From CAZCAC01 sp964496575 (GTDB lineage Bacteria > Planctomycetota > UBA1135 > GCA-002686595), in NCBI GenBank assembly GCA_964496575.1, contig CAZCAC010000009.1, forward strand, positions 48,200-112,199: a DNA stretch of 64,000 nucleotides, given 5' to 3'. This document shows, one piece after another, positions 39,805 to 48,600 of the stretch (within the stretch, counting starts at the first letter, position 1; every line of letters starts with the position of its first letter). A model generated the notes under the pieces. The model did not search any database, was not told the origin of the DNA, and saw only the letters and a program-made list of their open reading frames with translations. The position numbers and the translations under genes are program-made.

Positions 39805-41157
39805 GTGTTGCTCGATAATCTCCTGACTAGCTGCTCGCCTCGCAGTCGGGAGCCGATTCTCCATGGAACTGCGGTTCTCGCCGCGGCGTCTCTCTGGTTC
39901 TGCGGCTGCAGTACCATCGAGACGGATGTCGCGACCGAGACGGAGATCGGCCCCGCTGGTGTACTTCGTCCTTCGCCCGAGGTGACGCAGGAGTCGACGC
40001 CACGCGCGTCCAGCGTGCCCCACGATACCGCAGCCGTTCCGGTATCCGCCGGCGTTCTCATTCCCGGCACCGCAACGCAGCAGGCCGATGTTCCAGGCTT
40101 CTGGGAGGAGGGGCTCGACTTCGAGAGCCCGCTCCTGAGTCCGGGGAAGCTAGATCTCCTGTACCGGTCCAGGCCGAACATCGACGAGTACAATCTCATC
40201 TGGTGGTCACCGATCGCCAAGGCAGGAGTCGGTGTCCTCGATCCGGACAGTGGCGGCTCGACGAAGTACGCGGGGGGGTACGTGCGCCCACTCCTGCCCC
40301 TCGATGACGCCGGTGAGCTGATCATCGGCGGCCTGGAGGTCGATGCGGCCGGCGCTCGGTCGTACGAGGCCCAGGCGGAGTACCGGTTCCCCGTCGGCTT
40401 CGGCCTGGGTGGCGGCATCGTCGAGCGTTCGGGAGCCCAGCCCGACGTCAGCTTCGCCAAGGCCACCTATCGGGACCGACTCGAGAAGCTGTCCTACATC
40501 CTCGCGGCACAAGTGCAGGAAACGGGCAGCAATACGGACCCCGGTGGGTACGTGGCCCTGTACGACGAGGAGCTGCTCGGCGTCTTCGGCCACGATGGCG
40601 AGCAGTGGCGCACGACGCTGAACTACATCGCCCCGAGCACGGAAGCGACCCTCCGGCCGGCGATCGAGGGACTCTACGTCGACAACGGCGTCGGGGCGAT
40701 CGACGGTCCGCAGTTCCTGTTCATCAACGGCACGCTGAAGTTCGGCGGGGGCTTCCTGAGCCATCCCGCCTCGCTCGGTCGAGCGATGGGGCCGCAAGGA
40801 CTGGAATTCGGCAACCCGCTGGGCTTCCTGCGTCCGACCTGGAACCGCCGCCTCGAGACCTGGGAGCTCGGCAGCCTGCTCAACGCTCGGGTCGTGCGCA
40901 CCGAGTTGCCGAATGGCAGCACGATCGCGAACTACGAGGCGGTCACCTTCCCATTTCAGCTCGACGAGCGAAGGAACCTGCTGGATTCTCTCCTGCTCGG
41001 CGGTTTCCACAACGATGCGCCCGGCTTGCACACCCCCGGCGTCTTGCTCGGCTTCAGCGGCCCGGCGGGATTCCTCAGCCTGTCCGTTACCGTCCGCCAC
41101 GAATTCGACACCGGCGACGCGATGGTCGTCATCGGGCTGATCGACAAGTTCTTCTGA
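39805..41157 (+). CDS. Predicted outer-membrane or surface lipoprotein of unknown function
   Basis: About 450 residues if started at GTG 39805 (TTG 39808 is equally possible); the frame is open to 39331 but antisense to the phosphatase gene there. A lipoprotein-like signal (GTAVLAAASLWFCGC) is followed by a Thr/Ser/Pro-rich linker and then, from about residue 105, a beta-rich domain: LIWWSPIAKAGVGVLDPDSG, AQAEYRFPVGFGLGGGIVER, QFLFINGTLKFGGGFLSHPA, VTVRHEFDTGDAMVVIGLID. Alternating patterns and the aromatic C-terminal end (KFF) suggest an outer-membrane barrel or adjacent protein. It ends 1 bp before the next gene, so the two are probably co-transcribed. Confidence 0.6.
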   Translation: MLLDNLLTSCSPRSREPILHGTAVLAAASLWFCGCSTIETDVATETEIGPAGVLRPSPEVTQESTPRASSVPHDTAAVPVSAGVLIPGTATQQADVPGFWEEGLDFESPLLSPGKLDLLYRSRPNIDEYNLIWWSPIAKAGVGVLDPDSGGSTKYAGGYVRPLLPLDDAGELIIGGLEVDAAGARSYEAQAEYRFPVGFGLGGGIVERSGAQPDVSFAKATYRDRLEKLSYILAAQVQETGSNTDPGGYVALYDEELLGVFGHDGEQWRTTLNYIAPSTEATLRPAIEGLYVDNGVGAIDGPQFLFINGTLKFGGGFLSHPASLGRAMGPQGLEFGNPLGFLRPTWNRRLETWELGSLLNARVVRTELPNGSTIANYEAVTFPFQLDERRNLLDSLLLGGFHNDAPGLHTPGVLLGFSGPAGFLSLSVTVRHEFDTGDAMVVIGLIDKFF

Positions 41158-41158
41158 G

Positions 41159-42442
41159 ATGAGCATGAGCAGCAGGCGCCTCCTATCGATCCTGCTGGCC
41201 TCCCTCGGCGGGTGCGGCGGAGCCGAAGCACCTCCGGCCGACGAGGGCCTGAGCGTGCTCTTCCTCAACGTGGAGCTCCTCCGAGCGGACTTCGTGGGCC
41301 TCCTGAACCCGGAGAGTGACGCGACTCCGAACATCGACCGGTTCTTCCGCGACGCGGTGATCTTCGAGGACGTCTCCGCTCCGGCCGGCGAGACGGCGAG
41401 GAGCAGCTGCGCGGTTCAGAGCGCACTGGAGGGTCTGTACTTCGCGATCGACCCGGATGAGGCGCAGGACTCCGGGTACGTCACCGGGCTCAAGATGTAC
41501 AAGCTGCGTCATGCCGATCGAATCGTCGGTATCGCCGAGACCTTGACTGAGAACGGCTTCGCCACCGTCAACGTCAACCAGGGCCGTCGGTCTGGCCGGC
41601 ACGTCGGTTTCGACGTCGGCTTCCGCCACTACGCCGAGTTCCACCACCGGAGCCTGATCGACGAATCCCTCGACGCCCTCCTGGAGGAGCTTCACCGGGT
41701 TCGGGAAGAGAGGTCATTCACGCTGTTCCACCCCAACACCCTTCATGCCAGCCCCTATCGATACCCCGTCGATCGAGAGCGGGTGGAGGCTCAGGCCATC
41801 CAGTACGTCCAGGAGGGTGATGGCTACGACGTCCGTCTCGCCGAAGGAGAGCTCGGTGAGGAACAGAAGCGGACGCTGGCCCGGGCCGTCTATCGGCAAC
41901 AGGTCCGGTACGTGGACGATGCGCTCGCACGAGTGTTCGAGCACCTGGAAGAGCACCACGTCGACGACACGATCATCGTCCTGTACGCCAATCACGGGGA
42001 AGGACTCCACGACAACGGCGTGGCATTTCACGGGGTCTCCTACCAGTCGTGCATCCACGTTCCGCTGCTGATCAGACATCCACGCATCAGCGGGCCGCTG
42101 CGCATCGAGACACCCATCTCGCTGGTCGACCTGGTCCCCACGATCTTCGACTGGCTGGGTATCGAGGTGAAGCATTACCAGTCCGGGACCAGCCTGGTGC
42201 CGCTGATCGAGGATGGTGAGTACGAGCGGGACGCCATCTTCGGAAAGAGCCTGTTCACGTCCTTCGTGAGACAGGGTGAGTGGAAGCTGATCACCGGGCA
42301 GAGGGATGAGCTGTACGACCTCGAGGCGGATCCCCACGAGGAGAACGACCTGATCGGTGAGCATCCCGATGTCGCTGACCGGCTGAGGGTGATCCTGATG
42401 GCCAAGGAGCGAGAGGCCGCGGCCTTCCGGTCCCGTCGGTGA
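41159..42442 (+). CDS. Alkaline-phosphatase/sulfatase-superfamily lipoprotein without the sulfatase Cys motif
   Basis: A 427-residue predicted lipoprotein (LLSILLASLGGCGG lipobox, Cys at about residue 19). The fold is that of sulfatases and phosphoethanolamine/phosphoglycerol transferases: VLFLNVELLRADFVGLLNPE, TPNIDRFFRDAVIFEDVSAP, DDTIIVLYANHGEGLHDNG with the metal pair in NHGE, FHGVSYQSCIHVPLLIRHP, and the closing ELYDLEADPHEENDL. The formylglycine site C/S-x-P-S-R is absent; the corresponding part reads AGETARSSCAVQSALEGL, so a Thr or Ser nucleophile is more likely. I would call it a phosphotransferase- or phosphatase-type member. It follows the preceding gene after 1 bp. Confidence 0.78.
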   Translation: MSMSSRRLLSILLASLGGCGGAEAPPADEGLSVLFLNVELLRADFVGLLNPESDATPNIDRFFRDAVIFEDVSAPAGETARSSCAVQSALEGLYFAIDPDEAQDSGYVTGLKMYKLRHADRIVGIAETLTENGFATVNVNQGRRSGRHVGFDVGFRHYAEFHHRSLIDESLDALLEELHRVREERSFTLFHPNTLHASPYRYPVDRERVEAQAIQYVQEGDGYDVRLAEGELGEEQKRTLARAVYRQQVRYVDDALARVFEHLEEHHVDDTIIVLYANHGEGLHDNGVAFHGVSYQSCIHVPLLIRHPRISGPLRIETPISLVDLVPTIFDWLGIEVKHYQSGTSLVPLIEDGEYERDAIFGKSLFTSFVRQGEWKLITGQRDELYDLEADPHEENDLIGEHPDVADRLRVILMAKEREAAAFRSRR

Positions 42443-42525
42443 GGCCCCGGTCGAGAAGCGATTGAGCCCGAGCCGGGTTGGTGGTTCACTGACCCTCGAC
42501 GATTCCCCTGCCCTCCCGGAAACCG

Positions 42526-45500
42526 ATGCTGCTCACCCTGCTTCTCGCGACCTCGACCCTCCAGCTCCGCGTGACCGATACCACCCCGCGAGTGGTGGAG
42601 GTCCGTCTCGGTGGCGAGGTGCGTATCACCTCGCCCACCGAGGGCCTCTGGAGCGTAGCCACCGACTTCGAGGACGACTGGCCCACGGCCTGGGTCCACG
42701 CGAGCCCCGAGAAGGTGGAGACGTTCGGGGAATGGACGTCCGAGCGCTGGACGGTGCTCACCGGCGCGATGCAGATCGGCGACGGCAAGCTGGAGCTGCG
42801 CGACAGCTACCGCGAGGAGAGGGATCGGATCCGAGGGGTACGGCGCTTCACCTGGCGCGGGCCGGGCGTGCTGGAGCGCTGCGCGCTCTCGGTGCGCTGG
42901 ACGGTTCCCGACGCGTCGCATGCGCAGCACCTCCTCCCTGGGATCCTCTACCACGGCAACCCTTCCGGCGGACGGCACCCCGAGCGGGTTCCGATCCACC
43001 GCGGGGAGCCGGGTGAGATGTCGCTCTTCGAGGAGCATCGCTTCCCGATGCCCTTCGTCAGCCTCGAGTACTCCGGGCTCGGCGCCGCGCTGCACACGCT
43101 GCCCTCGTCGCTGCGCGGCGGCCGCTACGCTGACCAGTGGTGGTCGCTGGGGCTCGAAACGCAAGAGAAGGACACCGAGCTGCTGGCGCTGTCGGGCCCC
43201 GTGGTCCTGAACGGCAAGCGCAACGCGGTGAAGGCACTGCAGCGGGAGACGCGCGACTATCCGGGACCGTGGGTGACGATGCGGCCGGGCGACGTGATCG
43301 AGAAGACGTTCTTTCTTCAGGTCTATCCAGTCGAGCGGAAGGGCAGCGGTTTCCGGGTGCCGACTCGTACCTCGATCGAGCTGTTCGAGCCCTTCGCGCT
43401 GGATGGGCTGCCGACGGCCGAGGAGATCGTTCGCGAGAAGCTGCGCTTCGCCGACACGCGCTGGCGCGACCTGCCCGGCGGTCCCGGCTTCGAGATGTAC
43501 CCCGATCACGTCAAGGGCACGCACTACGTGATGGGCTGGTGCGGGCAGGCGGCCTCGGCGGGGTACTCGCACCTGGTGCTCAGGGATATGAACGTCTTCC
43601 AGCTGAACCCGAAGAACCGGGAGGATCGGAAGGAGGACCAGGCAACGCGCGCCGCTCGAGCCCTCGACCTCCTCTCCCGGGCGCCGGTCGGCGAAGATGG
43701 CTTCCCCGTGCGCTACGACGCCGAGAACGGCACGTGGAGCGCTCCCGATCCGGTCTCGCAGGGGCAGGCGATGGACAGCTTCTCGCTGGCGATCGAGGTG
43801 ACGCGCGAGGGGGGCTCGGCCACCCGCTGGGAGAGCTTTCTGAGGAGAGCCTGCGAGGCTCACGCCAAACGCATCCTCGGCGAGGACTGGCGCCCCGTCT
43901 CCACCAACGAGGCCTTCCTGATCTCGCCGCTCTTCCGCGCCGCGCGCCTCTTCGAGGAGGAGCGCTTCCGCGAGGCGGCGCTGCATGCGACCGAGCACTA
44001 CGCCGCGCGCCACCTCGACATGAGCGAGCCCTATTGGGGCGGCACGCTCGACGCGAGCTGCGAGGACAAGGAAGGCGCGTGGGCCGCTTTCCAGGCGTTT
44101 CTCGCCGCGTACGACGACAGTGGCGATCCAGAGCACCTGCGCTGGGCGGAGCACGCGATGGACGTGTTCCTGACCTACACCTGCGTCTGGGACATCGAGA
44201 TGCCTCCGGGACGCTTGCGCGATCACGGCTTCCGCTCGCACGGGTGGACGGCGGTGTCGGTGCAGAACATGCACCTCGACGTGTACGGCGTGGTGGCGAC
44301 GCCGGCGGTGTACCGGATGGGCCAGCTTCTCGACCGCGAGGACCTGAAGAAGCTCGCGGTGGTGATGTACCGCAGCTGCGGCCAGCTGATCGACGCCTTC
44401 GGCAGCCAGGGCGAGCAGATCCAGCAGACCAACTACGCCCAGCACGGCGACATGTCGGACGTCTTCCGGCTGCGCGGGGGTTACAGCGAGGGGTGGACGG
44501 TGTTCTGGATCACCGCGCACTTCCTGCACGCGGCGGCGACCTTCCAGCAAATGGGCGTGGATCTGGACGGAGCAGCTTCGGGCCCGGACAGTTTCTGGGG
44601 AATCCCCGCCCCGCTGTACCGCGACCCCTGGTACGACGGAGCCGCGGATCCGGTGCTGGTGTGGAACCGCTGGCGCGGAGTGTGGTGGATGCTGTACACG
44701 CAACGCCGCGCAATGGCGGACCTGCCGGGCGTCGAGTGGTGTCACGGGACCGAGATCGGCATCGCCGAGTCGAGGGACCACGGTCGGACCTGGCGCTACG
44801 TCCACAAGCTCCCGCTGCAGCCTCTCGACAACCCGTACACCTTCTGGGCTCCCGACATCGTCGAGCAGGACGGCGTCTACCACCTCTTCGTCAGCTACGT
44901 TCCGGGCGTGCCCTCGGACTGGAGCGGCGACCGCTACATCCTGCACTACACCTCGAGAGACCTCGATACCTGGTCGTACGGCGAACGGATCGAGCTCGGC
45001 TCCGACCGCTGCATCGACCCGACCCTCTTCCGCTTCCCCGACGGGCGCTGGCGGATGTGGTACAAGGACGAGGGTCACGGGAGCAAGACGCTGGCGGTGG
45101 AGAGCACGGATCTCGAGACGTGGACACCGATCGAGGATCCGGGCGTATCGGAGCTCTACGGCGAGGCGCCGAAGGTCTTCCGCTTCGGCGAGGCGTACTG
45201 GATGCTCAAGGACCCCGACAGCGGTCTGGACGTCTACCGCTCGGACGATCTCTCGGAGTGGGAGTACCAGGCCAAGATCCTCGATCAGCCGGGACGCCGC
45301 GTCGACGATAGAACGATCGGTAAGCACGCCGACGTGGTGGTCTGCGGCGAGCGCGCCTTCATCTTCTACTTCACGCATCCCGATGGGCAGGACTTCCCGC
45401 TACGGGATGGCGTGATGCCCTACGCGGCACGCCGGAGCTCGATCCAGGCGGCGGAGCTCTTCGTGCGGGACGGGAAGCTCAAGTGCAATCGGGATGCGTC

Positions 45501-45537
45501 GCGGGGACCGATTCGGTTGACGCCGCCGGGGAGTTGA
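42526..45537 (+). CDS. Two-domain exported glycoside hydrolase-like protein (alpha-helical toroid plus GH43-type propeller)
   Basis: A 1003-residue protein with a short hydrophobic N-terminus (MLLTLLLATSTL) that may be a signal peptide. Residues about 20-270 are a beta-sandwich (LGGEVRITSPTEGLWSV ... RRFTWRGPGVLERCALSVRW). Residues about 300-680 are an all-helical, six-hairpin-type region (HYVMGWCGQAASAGYSHLVL, WGGTLDASCEDKEGAWAAFQ). Residues about 700-1003 are a five-bladed propeller like GH43/GH117: YRDPWYDGAADPVLVW, WAPDIVEQDGVYHLFVSYVP, SDRCIDPTLFRFPDGRWRMW and YGEAPKVFRFGEAYWMLKD supply the acidic catalytic positions. The fusion of these two hydrolase folds is unusual. Presumably degrades a plant- or algal-type polysaccharide. 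Confidence 0.72.
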   Translation: MLLTLLLATSTLQLRVTDTTPRVVEVRLGGEVRITSPTEGLWSVATDFEDDWPTAWVHASPEKVETFGEWTSERWTVLTGAMQIGDGKLELRDSYREERDRIRGVRRFTWRGPGVLERCALSVRWTVPDASHAQHLLPGILYHGNPSGGRHPERVPIHRGEPGEMSLFEEHRFPMPFVSLEYSGLGAALHTLPSSLRGGRYADQWWSLGLETQEKDTELLALSGPVVLNGKRNAVKALQRETRDYPGPWVTMRPGDVIEKTFFLQVYPVERKGSGFRVPTRTSIELFEPFALDGLPTAEEIVREKLRFADTRWRDLPGGPGFEMYPDHVKGTHYVMGWCGQAASAGYSHLVLRDMNVFQLNPKNREDRKEDQATRAARALDLLSRAPVGEDGFPVRYDAENGTWSAPDPVSQGQAMDSFSLAIEVTREGGSATRWESFLRRACEAHAKRILGEDWRPVSTNEAFLISPLFRAARLFEEERFREAALHATEHYAARHLDMSEPYWGGTLDASCEDKEGAWAAFQAFLAAYDDSGDPEHLRWAEHAMDVFLTYTCVWDIEMPPGRLRDHGFRSHGWTAVSVQNMHLDVYGVVATPAVYRMGQLLDREDLKKLAVVMYRSCGQLIDAFGSQGEQIQQTNYAQHGDMSDVFRLRGGYSEGWTVFWITAHFLHAAATFQQMGVDLDGAASGPDSFWGIPAPLYRDPWYDGAADPVLVWNRWRGVWWMLYTQRRAMADLPGVEWCHGTEIGIAESRDHGRTWRYVHKLPLQPLDNPYTFWAPDIVEQDGVYHLFVSYVPGVPSDWSGDRYILHYTSRDLDTWSYGERIELGSDRCIDPTLFRFPDGRWRMWYKDEGHGSKTLAVESTDLETWTPIEDPGVSELYGEAPKVFRFGEAYWMLKDPDSGLDVYRSDDLSEWEYQAKILDQPGRRVDDRTIGKHADVVVCGERAFIFYFTHPDGQDFPLRDGVMPYAARRSSIQAAELFVRDGKLKCNRDASRGPIRLTPPGS

Positions 45538-45573
45538 TGCGGTGTCGCACACCTTGGGGAACACCGAACCAGG

Positions 45574-46908
45574 ATGAATCTGACCCGACGTGATTTCCTG
45601 AACACCACGGGCGGCCTGACCCTCGCTCACCTGCTGGGCCAGGAGCTCCAGGGCCTCGCCGAGGAAGAGGTCGATCTCTCCGCGCTCTTCGAGTCGAATC
45701 GCGGGGACGCGCTCGAGCTGGCCGAGAAGGTCCTCCGGAAGTGCGTCCTCGAGAAGATCATGCCGCCGGAGCCACCGCTCCGGCAGCGGTGGGTTCGACC
45801 CGGGGGGCCGCACTACGTGGGCCAGTGGATCTGGGACACGATGTTCGTGGTCGACCTGCTGAGCCTCCTCCCCGGGAAGAAGGAGCTGATCCGCGAGATC
45901 TTCCGGAACTACTGGGACTTCCAGGATCGCTGGAACGCGGCGGAGCCGGCGTACGCGCACGACATGATCACCGTCGCGATCAAGACCGAGCCGCAGGAGG
46001 TCCGGCGCTTCTCGCAGATCCCGATCCTCGCCTGGGGGATGGAGCGGGTCTTCCGGCGCAATGGCGACGAGGAGCTGCTCCGGCAGTCCCTCGGTCGGCT
46101 CGAGCGGTTTCACGAGTGGTTCTGGCGCGAGCGGGACGTGACCGGCCTCGGGCTAGTCGCCGTGGGAGCCTACAGCGGGGAGACCCAGCACGCGCGGTGG
46201 GAGACCTTCGACTACGAGTGCAACATGGACGACCTGAAGCTGACGCGCCATCCCACGCGCGAAGGCGAGAACGAAGGCGCCTGGTACGGGAACCTCTGCG
46301 TGACCGGCAACACGTCGTACCTGATCCTGGCGGAGCGGAGCCTCGTGCGGCTCGCGGAATCGATGGGGAACAGCGAGATGGCTGCCCGCCGCAAGCCGCG
46401 CATCGAGAAGGCCGTCGAGGCGATGCGGACGCACATGTGGGACGAGGAAGCGGGGACCTTCCTGACGGTCGAGCGGGATACGCTGAATAAGATCCCGGTG
46501 GCGACGATCAGCAGCTGGATGCCGCTGACCGCGGGGGTGCCGACAGAGTCGATGGCCGCGCGGATGGCCGAGGTGCTCGCCTCACCCGCCTGGCAGACCC
46601 CGCTGCCGGTTCCGACGGTGGATCGGACGGATAGTCGCTGGAGGTCCGACCGCTTCTGGCGTGGCGACGTCTGGCCGCCGACCAACTACCAGATCGCCAG
46701 TGGATTGGCCGACTACGGCCACACGGAGCTCGCCGCGGAGATCGCGGACAAGACGATCGCCAACGCGATCGAGAATGGAATCAGCGAGCACTACGACTCG
46801 GTCTCGGGGAAGGCACTCGGAGTGAAGGACTACTGCATGAGCGCCACGCTGGTCATGATGATGCTCGATCAGCTGACGCGTAAGTACGAGCTGAAGCTCC
46901 GTGCGTGA
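45574..46908 (+). CDS. Tat-exported GH63-like (six-hairpin) glycoside hydrolase
   Basis: A 444-residue protein with a twin-arginine signal (TRRDFLNTTGGLTLAHLLG). The body is the (alpha/alpha)6 fold of GH63/GH37-like hydrolases (mannosylglycerate hydrolase and glucosidase relatives): HYVGQWIWDTMFVVDLLSLL with the conserved Trp-Asp, PAYAHDMITVAIKTEPQEVR, ALQ-free helices in mid-protein, and DRFWRGDVWPPTNYQIASGL with the second conserved Trp-Arg-Gly block, then ISEHYDSVSGKALGVKDYCM carrying a candidate catalytic Glu. It starts 36 bp after the GH43-type fusion gene and is probably co-transcribed. A partial match to the dispersed repeat (accgaaccagg) lies directly before its ATG. Confidence 0.8.
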   Translation: MNLTRRDFLNTTGGLTLAHLLGQELQGLAEEEVDLSALFESNRGDALELAEKVLRKCVLEKIMPPEPPLRQRWVRPGGPHYVGQWIWDTMFVVDLLSLLPGKKELIREIFRNYWDFQDRWNAAEPAYAHDMITVAIKTEPQEVRRFSQIPILAWGMERVFRRNGDEELLRQSLGRLERFHEWFWRERDVTGLGLVAVGAYSGETQHARWETFDYECNMDDLKLTRHPTREGENEGAWYGNLCVTGNTSYLILAERSLVRLAESMGNSEMAARRKPRIEKAVEAMRTHMWDEEAGTFLTVERDTLNKIPVATISSWMPLTAGVPTESMAARMAEVLASPAWQTPLPVPTVDRTDSRWRSDRFWRGDVWPPTNYQIASGLADYGHTELAAEIADKTIANAIENGISEHYDSVSGKALGVKDYCMSATLVMMMLDQLTRKYELKLRA

Positions 46909-47087
46909 GTCGTCGATGACCTGACCGCGGCTCGACTCGGGGGAGCCAGACGACCTCGATCCGCCCCCTCACCCAGATTGGGTATCGATGCTCCTGAAGA
47001 CGGCGGGCGGCATCCTCCAGGACCCGCTGAGGCTCCTGGCAGGCCACTTCTGTGTGCGCGGTCCATTGGGATTCCTATACTCTTCCC

Positions 47088-48263
47088 ATGTGGAAGTGTT
47101 CGAAGTGTAGCTGCTTGCAGTACGGTTTCATCATCTTGCTCGTTCTGTACAGCTGTCAGGTCATGCCGTTGTCGACGGGCCACGAGGTGGACCAAGTGAC
47201 TCACCGGATCGCTGATGATGACGGGTTCGAACCGTTACGCCAGCCGGTCCTCGGCTTCTGCATCGAGCACAATGCGGAGAGAGTGCTCTTTCGTATCGTC
47301 GACGATGCAGGCAAGGTGCGTTTCACCGGAAGCCTCGAAAACTGCGAGAAGAAGCTCGTGGACCTGCTGAAGGAGAAGTACGGGACAGGCAACCTGAACC
47401 TGCCGCTCGCGACTCTCGGCGGCAAGCAGTTCTGGGGCGACAGTTTCTTCTTCCACGGTTGGCGCATTCAGCAAAACGTCTACACCAATCACTGCCGGCT
47501 CCTCGATCGAGGCGACGTACGACGGGCCTGGGGTACCTACGAGGCCTGCCGCACTGCCTTTGAGGCGATCCGGCTGGAGAAGGGTGTTGCTCAGAGTAGC
47601 GATCACCTCGTGGTGCTCTTGCACGGAATAGGTCGTTCGAAGGACACCTTCTCCGCACTGCGCGACTCTCTCGAGAGGGAGGGATACGAAGTGGCGGCCA
47701 TCAGCTATCCAAGCACGCGCAAGTCGATCCGGGAGCACTCGCGCCAGATTCAACGGATCCTGGAATCGCTGGATGGTATCCGTACGGTCTCGTTCGTGAC
47801 TCACAGTCTCGGTGGGATCGTAGCACGCGATCTGTTGTCGATCGACGCGGAGTGGCGCAAGCGGATTCAAGTCCATCGTATGGTCATGCTTGCGCCGCCC
47901 AACCAGGGAAGCCTGGCTGCTGAAGCGATGAAGGACTGGTTTCCATACCAGTTTGCCACAGGTGAAGCTGGTCAGCAGCTCACTCCCGAAGAGGTCGCCA
48001 AGATCCCGGTCCCTGACTGCGAGTTCGCCATCATCGCCGGAGGTACCGGAACCGACGAGGGCTACAACCCTCTGCTAGCTGGCGACGATGATGGCGTGGT
48101 GGCGGTCGCCAACACCCGTCTCGAGGGCAGCGCCGATTTCCTGCTGCTAGACGTTCTTCACACTTTCATCATGCGTGACGAGCGATCTGTGAAGGCGATC
48201 CTGAACTTCTTCGCCGAAGGGAAGTTCGAGCCGGACGACACCGTATCAGATCCCCATCCGTGA
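47088..48263 (+). CDS. Alpha/beta-hydrolase (lipase/esterase-like)
   Basis: A 391-residue protein; the ATG at 47088 is preceded by TATACT (47076-47081), a good -10 box. The N-terminus is membrane-like (CLQYGFIILLVLYSCQVMPL), possibly a signal or lipoprotein leader. From about residue 185 it has the lipase fold: HLVVLLHGIGRSKDTFSALR (oxyanion region), VSFVTHSLGGIVARDLLSID with nucleophile Ser in HSLGG, MLAPPNQGSLAAE, and a late His in LLDVLHTFIMRD. The first 150 residues match no family I know. Base use is visibly less GC-biased than in its neighbours, which hints at recent acquisition. Its last 18 bp overlap the end of the convergent DUF4404-like gene. Confidence 0.75.
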   Translation: MWKCSKCSCLQYGFIILLVLYSCQVMPLSTGHEVDQVTHRIADDDGFEPLRQPVLGFCIEHNAERVLFRIVDDAGKVRFTGSLENCEKKLVDLLKEKYGTGNLNLPLATLGGKQFWGDSFFFHGWRIQQNVYTNHCRLLDRGDVRRAWGTYEACRTAFEAIRLEKGVAQSSDHLVVLLHGIGRSKDTFSALRDSLEREGYEVAAISYPSTRKSIREHSRQIQRILESLDGIRTVSFVTHSLGGIVARDLLSIDAEWRKRIQVHRMVMLAPPNQGSLAAEAMKDWFPYQFATGEAGQQLTPEEVAKIPVPDCEFAIIAGGTGTDEGYNPLLAGDDDGVVAVANTRLEGSADFLLLDVLHTFIMRDERSVKAILNFFAEGKFEPDDTVSDPHP

Positions 48264-48548
48264 CAGCGTGCTGGCGATCCGTCCCAGCGCGGCAGCCGTC
48301 TTCGGATAGGTCGCCTTGAGCTTGACCAGGCTCTCCTCGAGCTGCTCAGGGAGGGACTGCTCATCCACACCGGCCGAGGTGAGCTGTACGGCCGCCTTCA
48401 CCGGGTGCGTCTCCTCCGCATCGTCGTCGGCGTCTTCCACCTCGGCCTCGATGTCGGCCAGGAGGGCGAGCAGCTCCTCCTTCTGGTCCTTCTTCAGGTT
48501 CGGTTGATCCTGGATGCTCTCGGACAGTTTCTTGATCGAGTTCCGCAT
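48246..48548 (-). CDS. DUF4404-like small helical protein
   Basis: A 100-residue acidic, helical cytoplasmic protein. It follows the DUF4404 pattern: an N-terminal helix with NLKKDQKEELLALLADIEAE, an acidic linker (VEDADDDAEET), and a C-terminal helix ending in KTAAALGRIASTLSRMGI, where the final L-x-R-M-G-I is the family's hallmark. DUF4404 has no known function. The ATG at 48548 is selected because upstream codons are not protein-like. It overlaps the convergent lipase gene by 18 bp at their 3' ends, leaving no room for a terminator between them. Confidence 0.65.
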   Translation of the reverse strand: MRNSIKKLSESIQDQPNLKKDQKEELLALLADIEAEVEDADDDAEETHPVKAAVQLTSAGVDEQSLPEQLEESLVKLKATYPKTAAALGRIASTLSRMGI

Positions 48549-48600
48549 GTCTCCATTCTTGGCGAAATCGACTCGCGCGGCAAGCGGATCCGCGGCGAGG

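Noticed and set aside
42175..45378. 1067-codon open frame on the minus strand
   Set aside because: Antisense to the GH43-type fusion gene; no signal peptide, domain or motif, and composition of a shadow frame.
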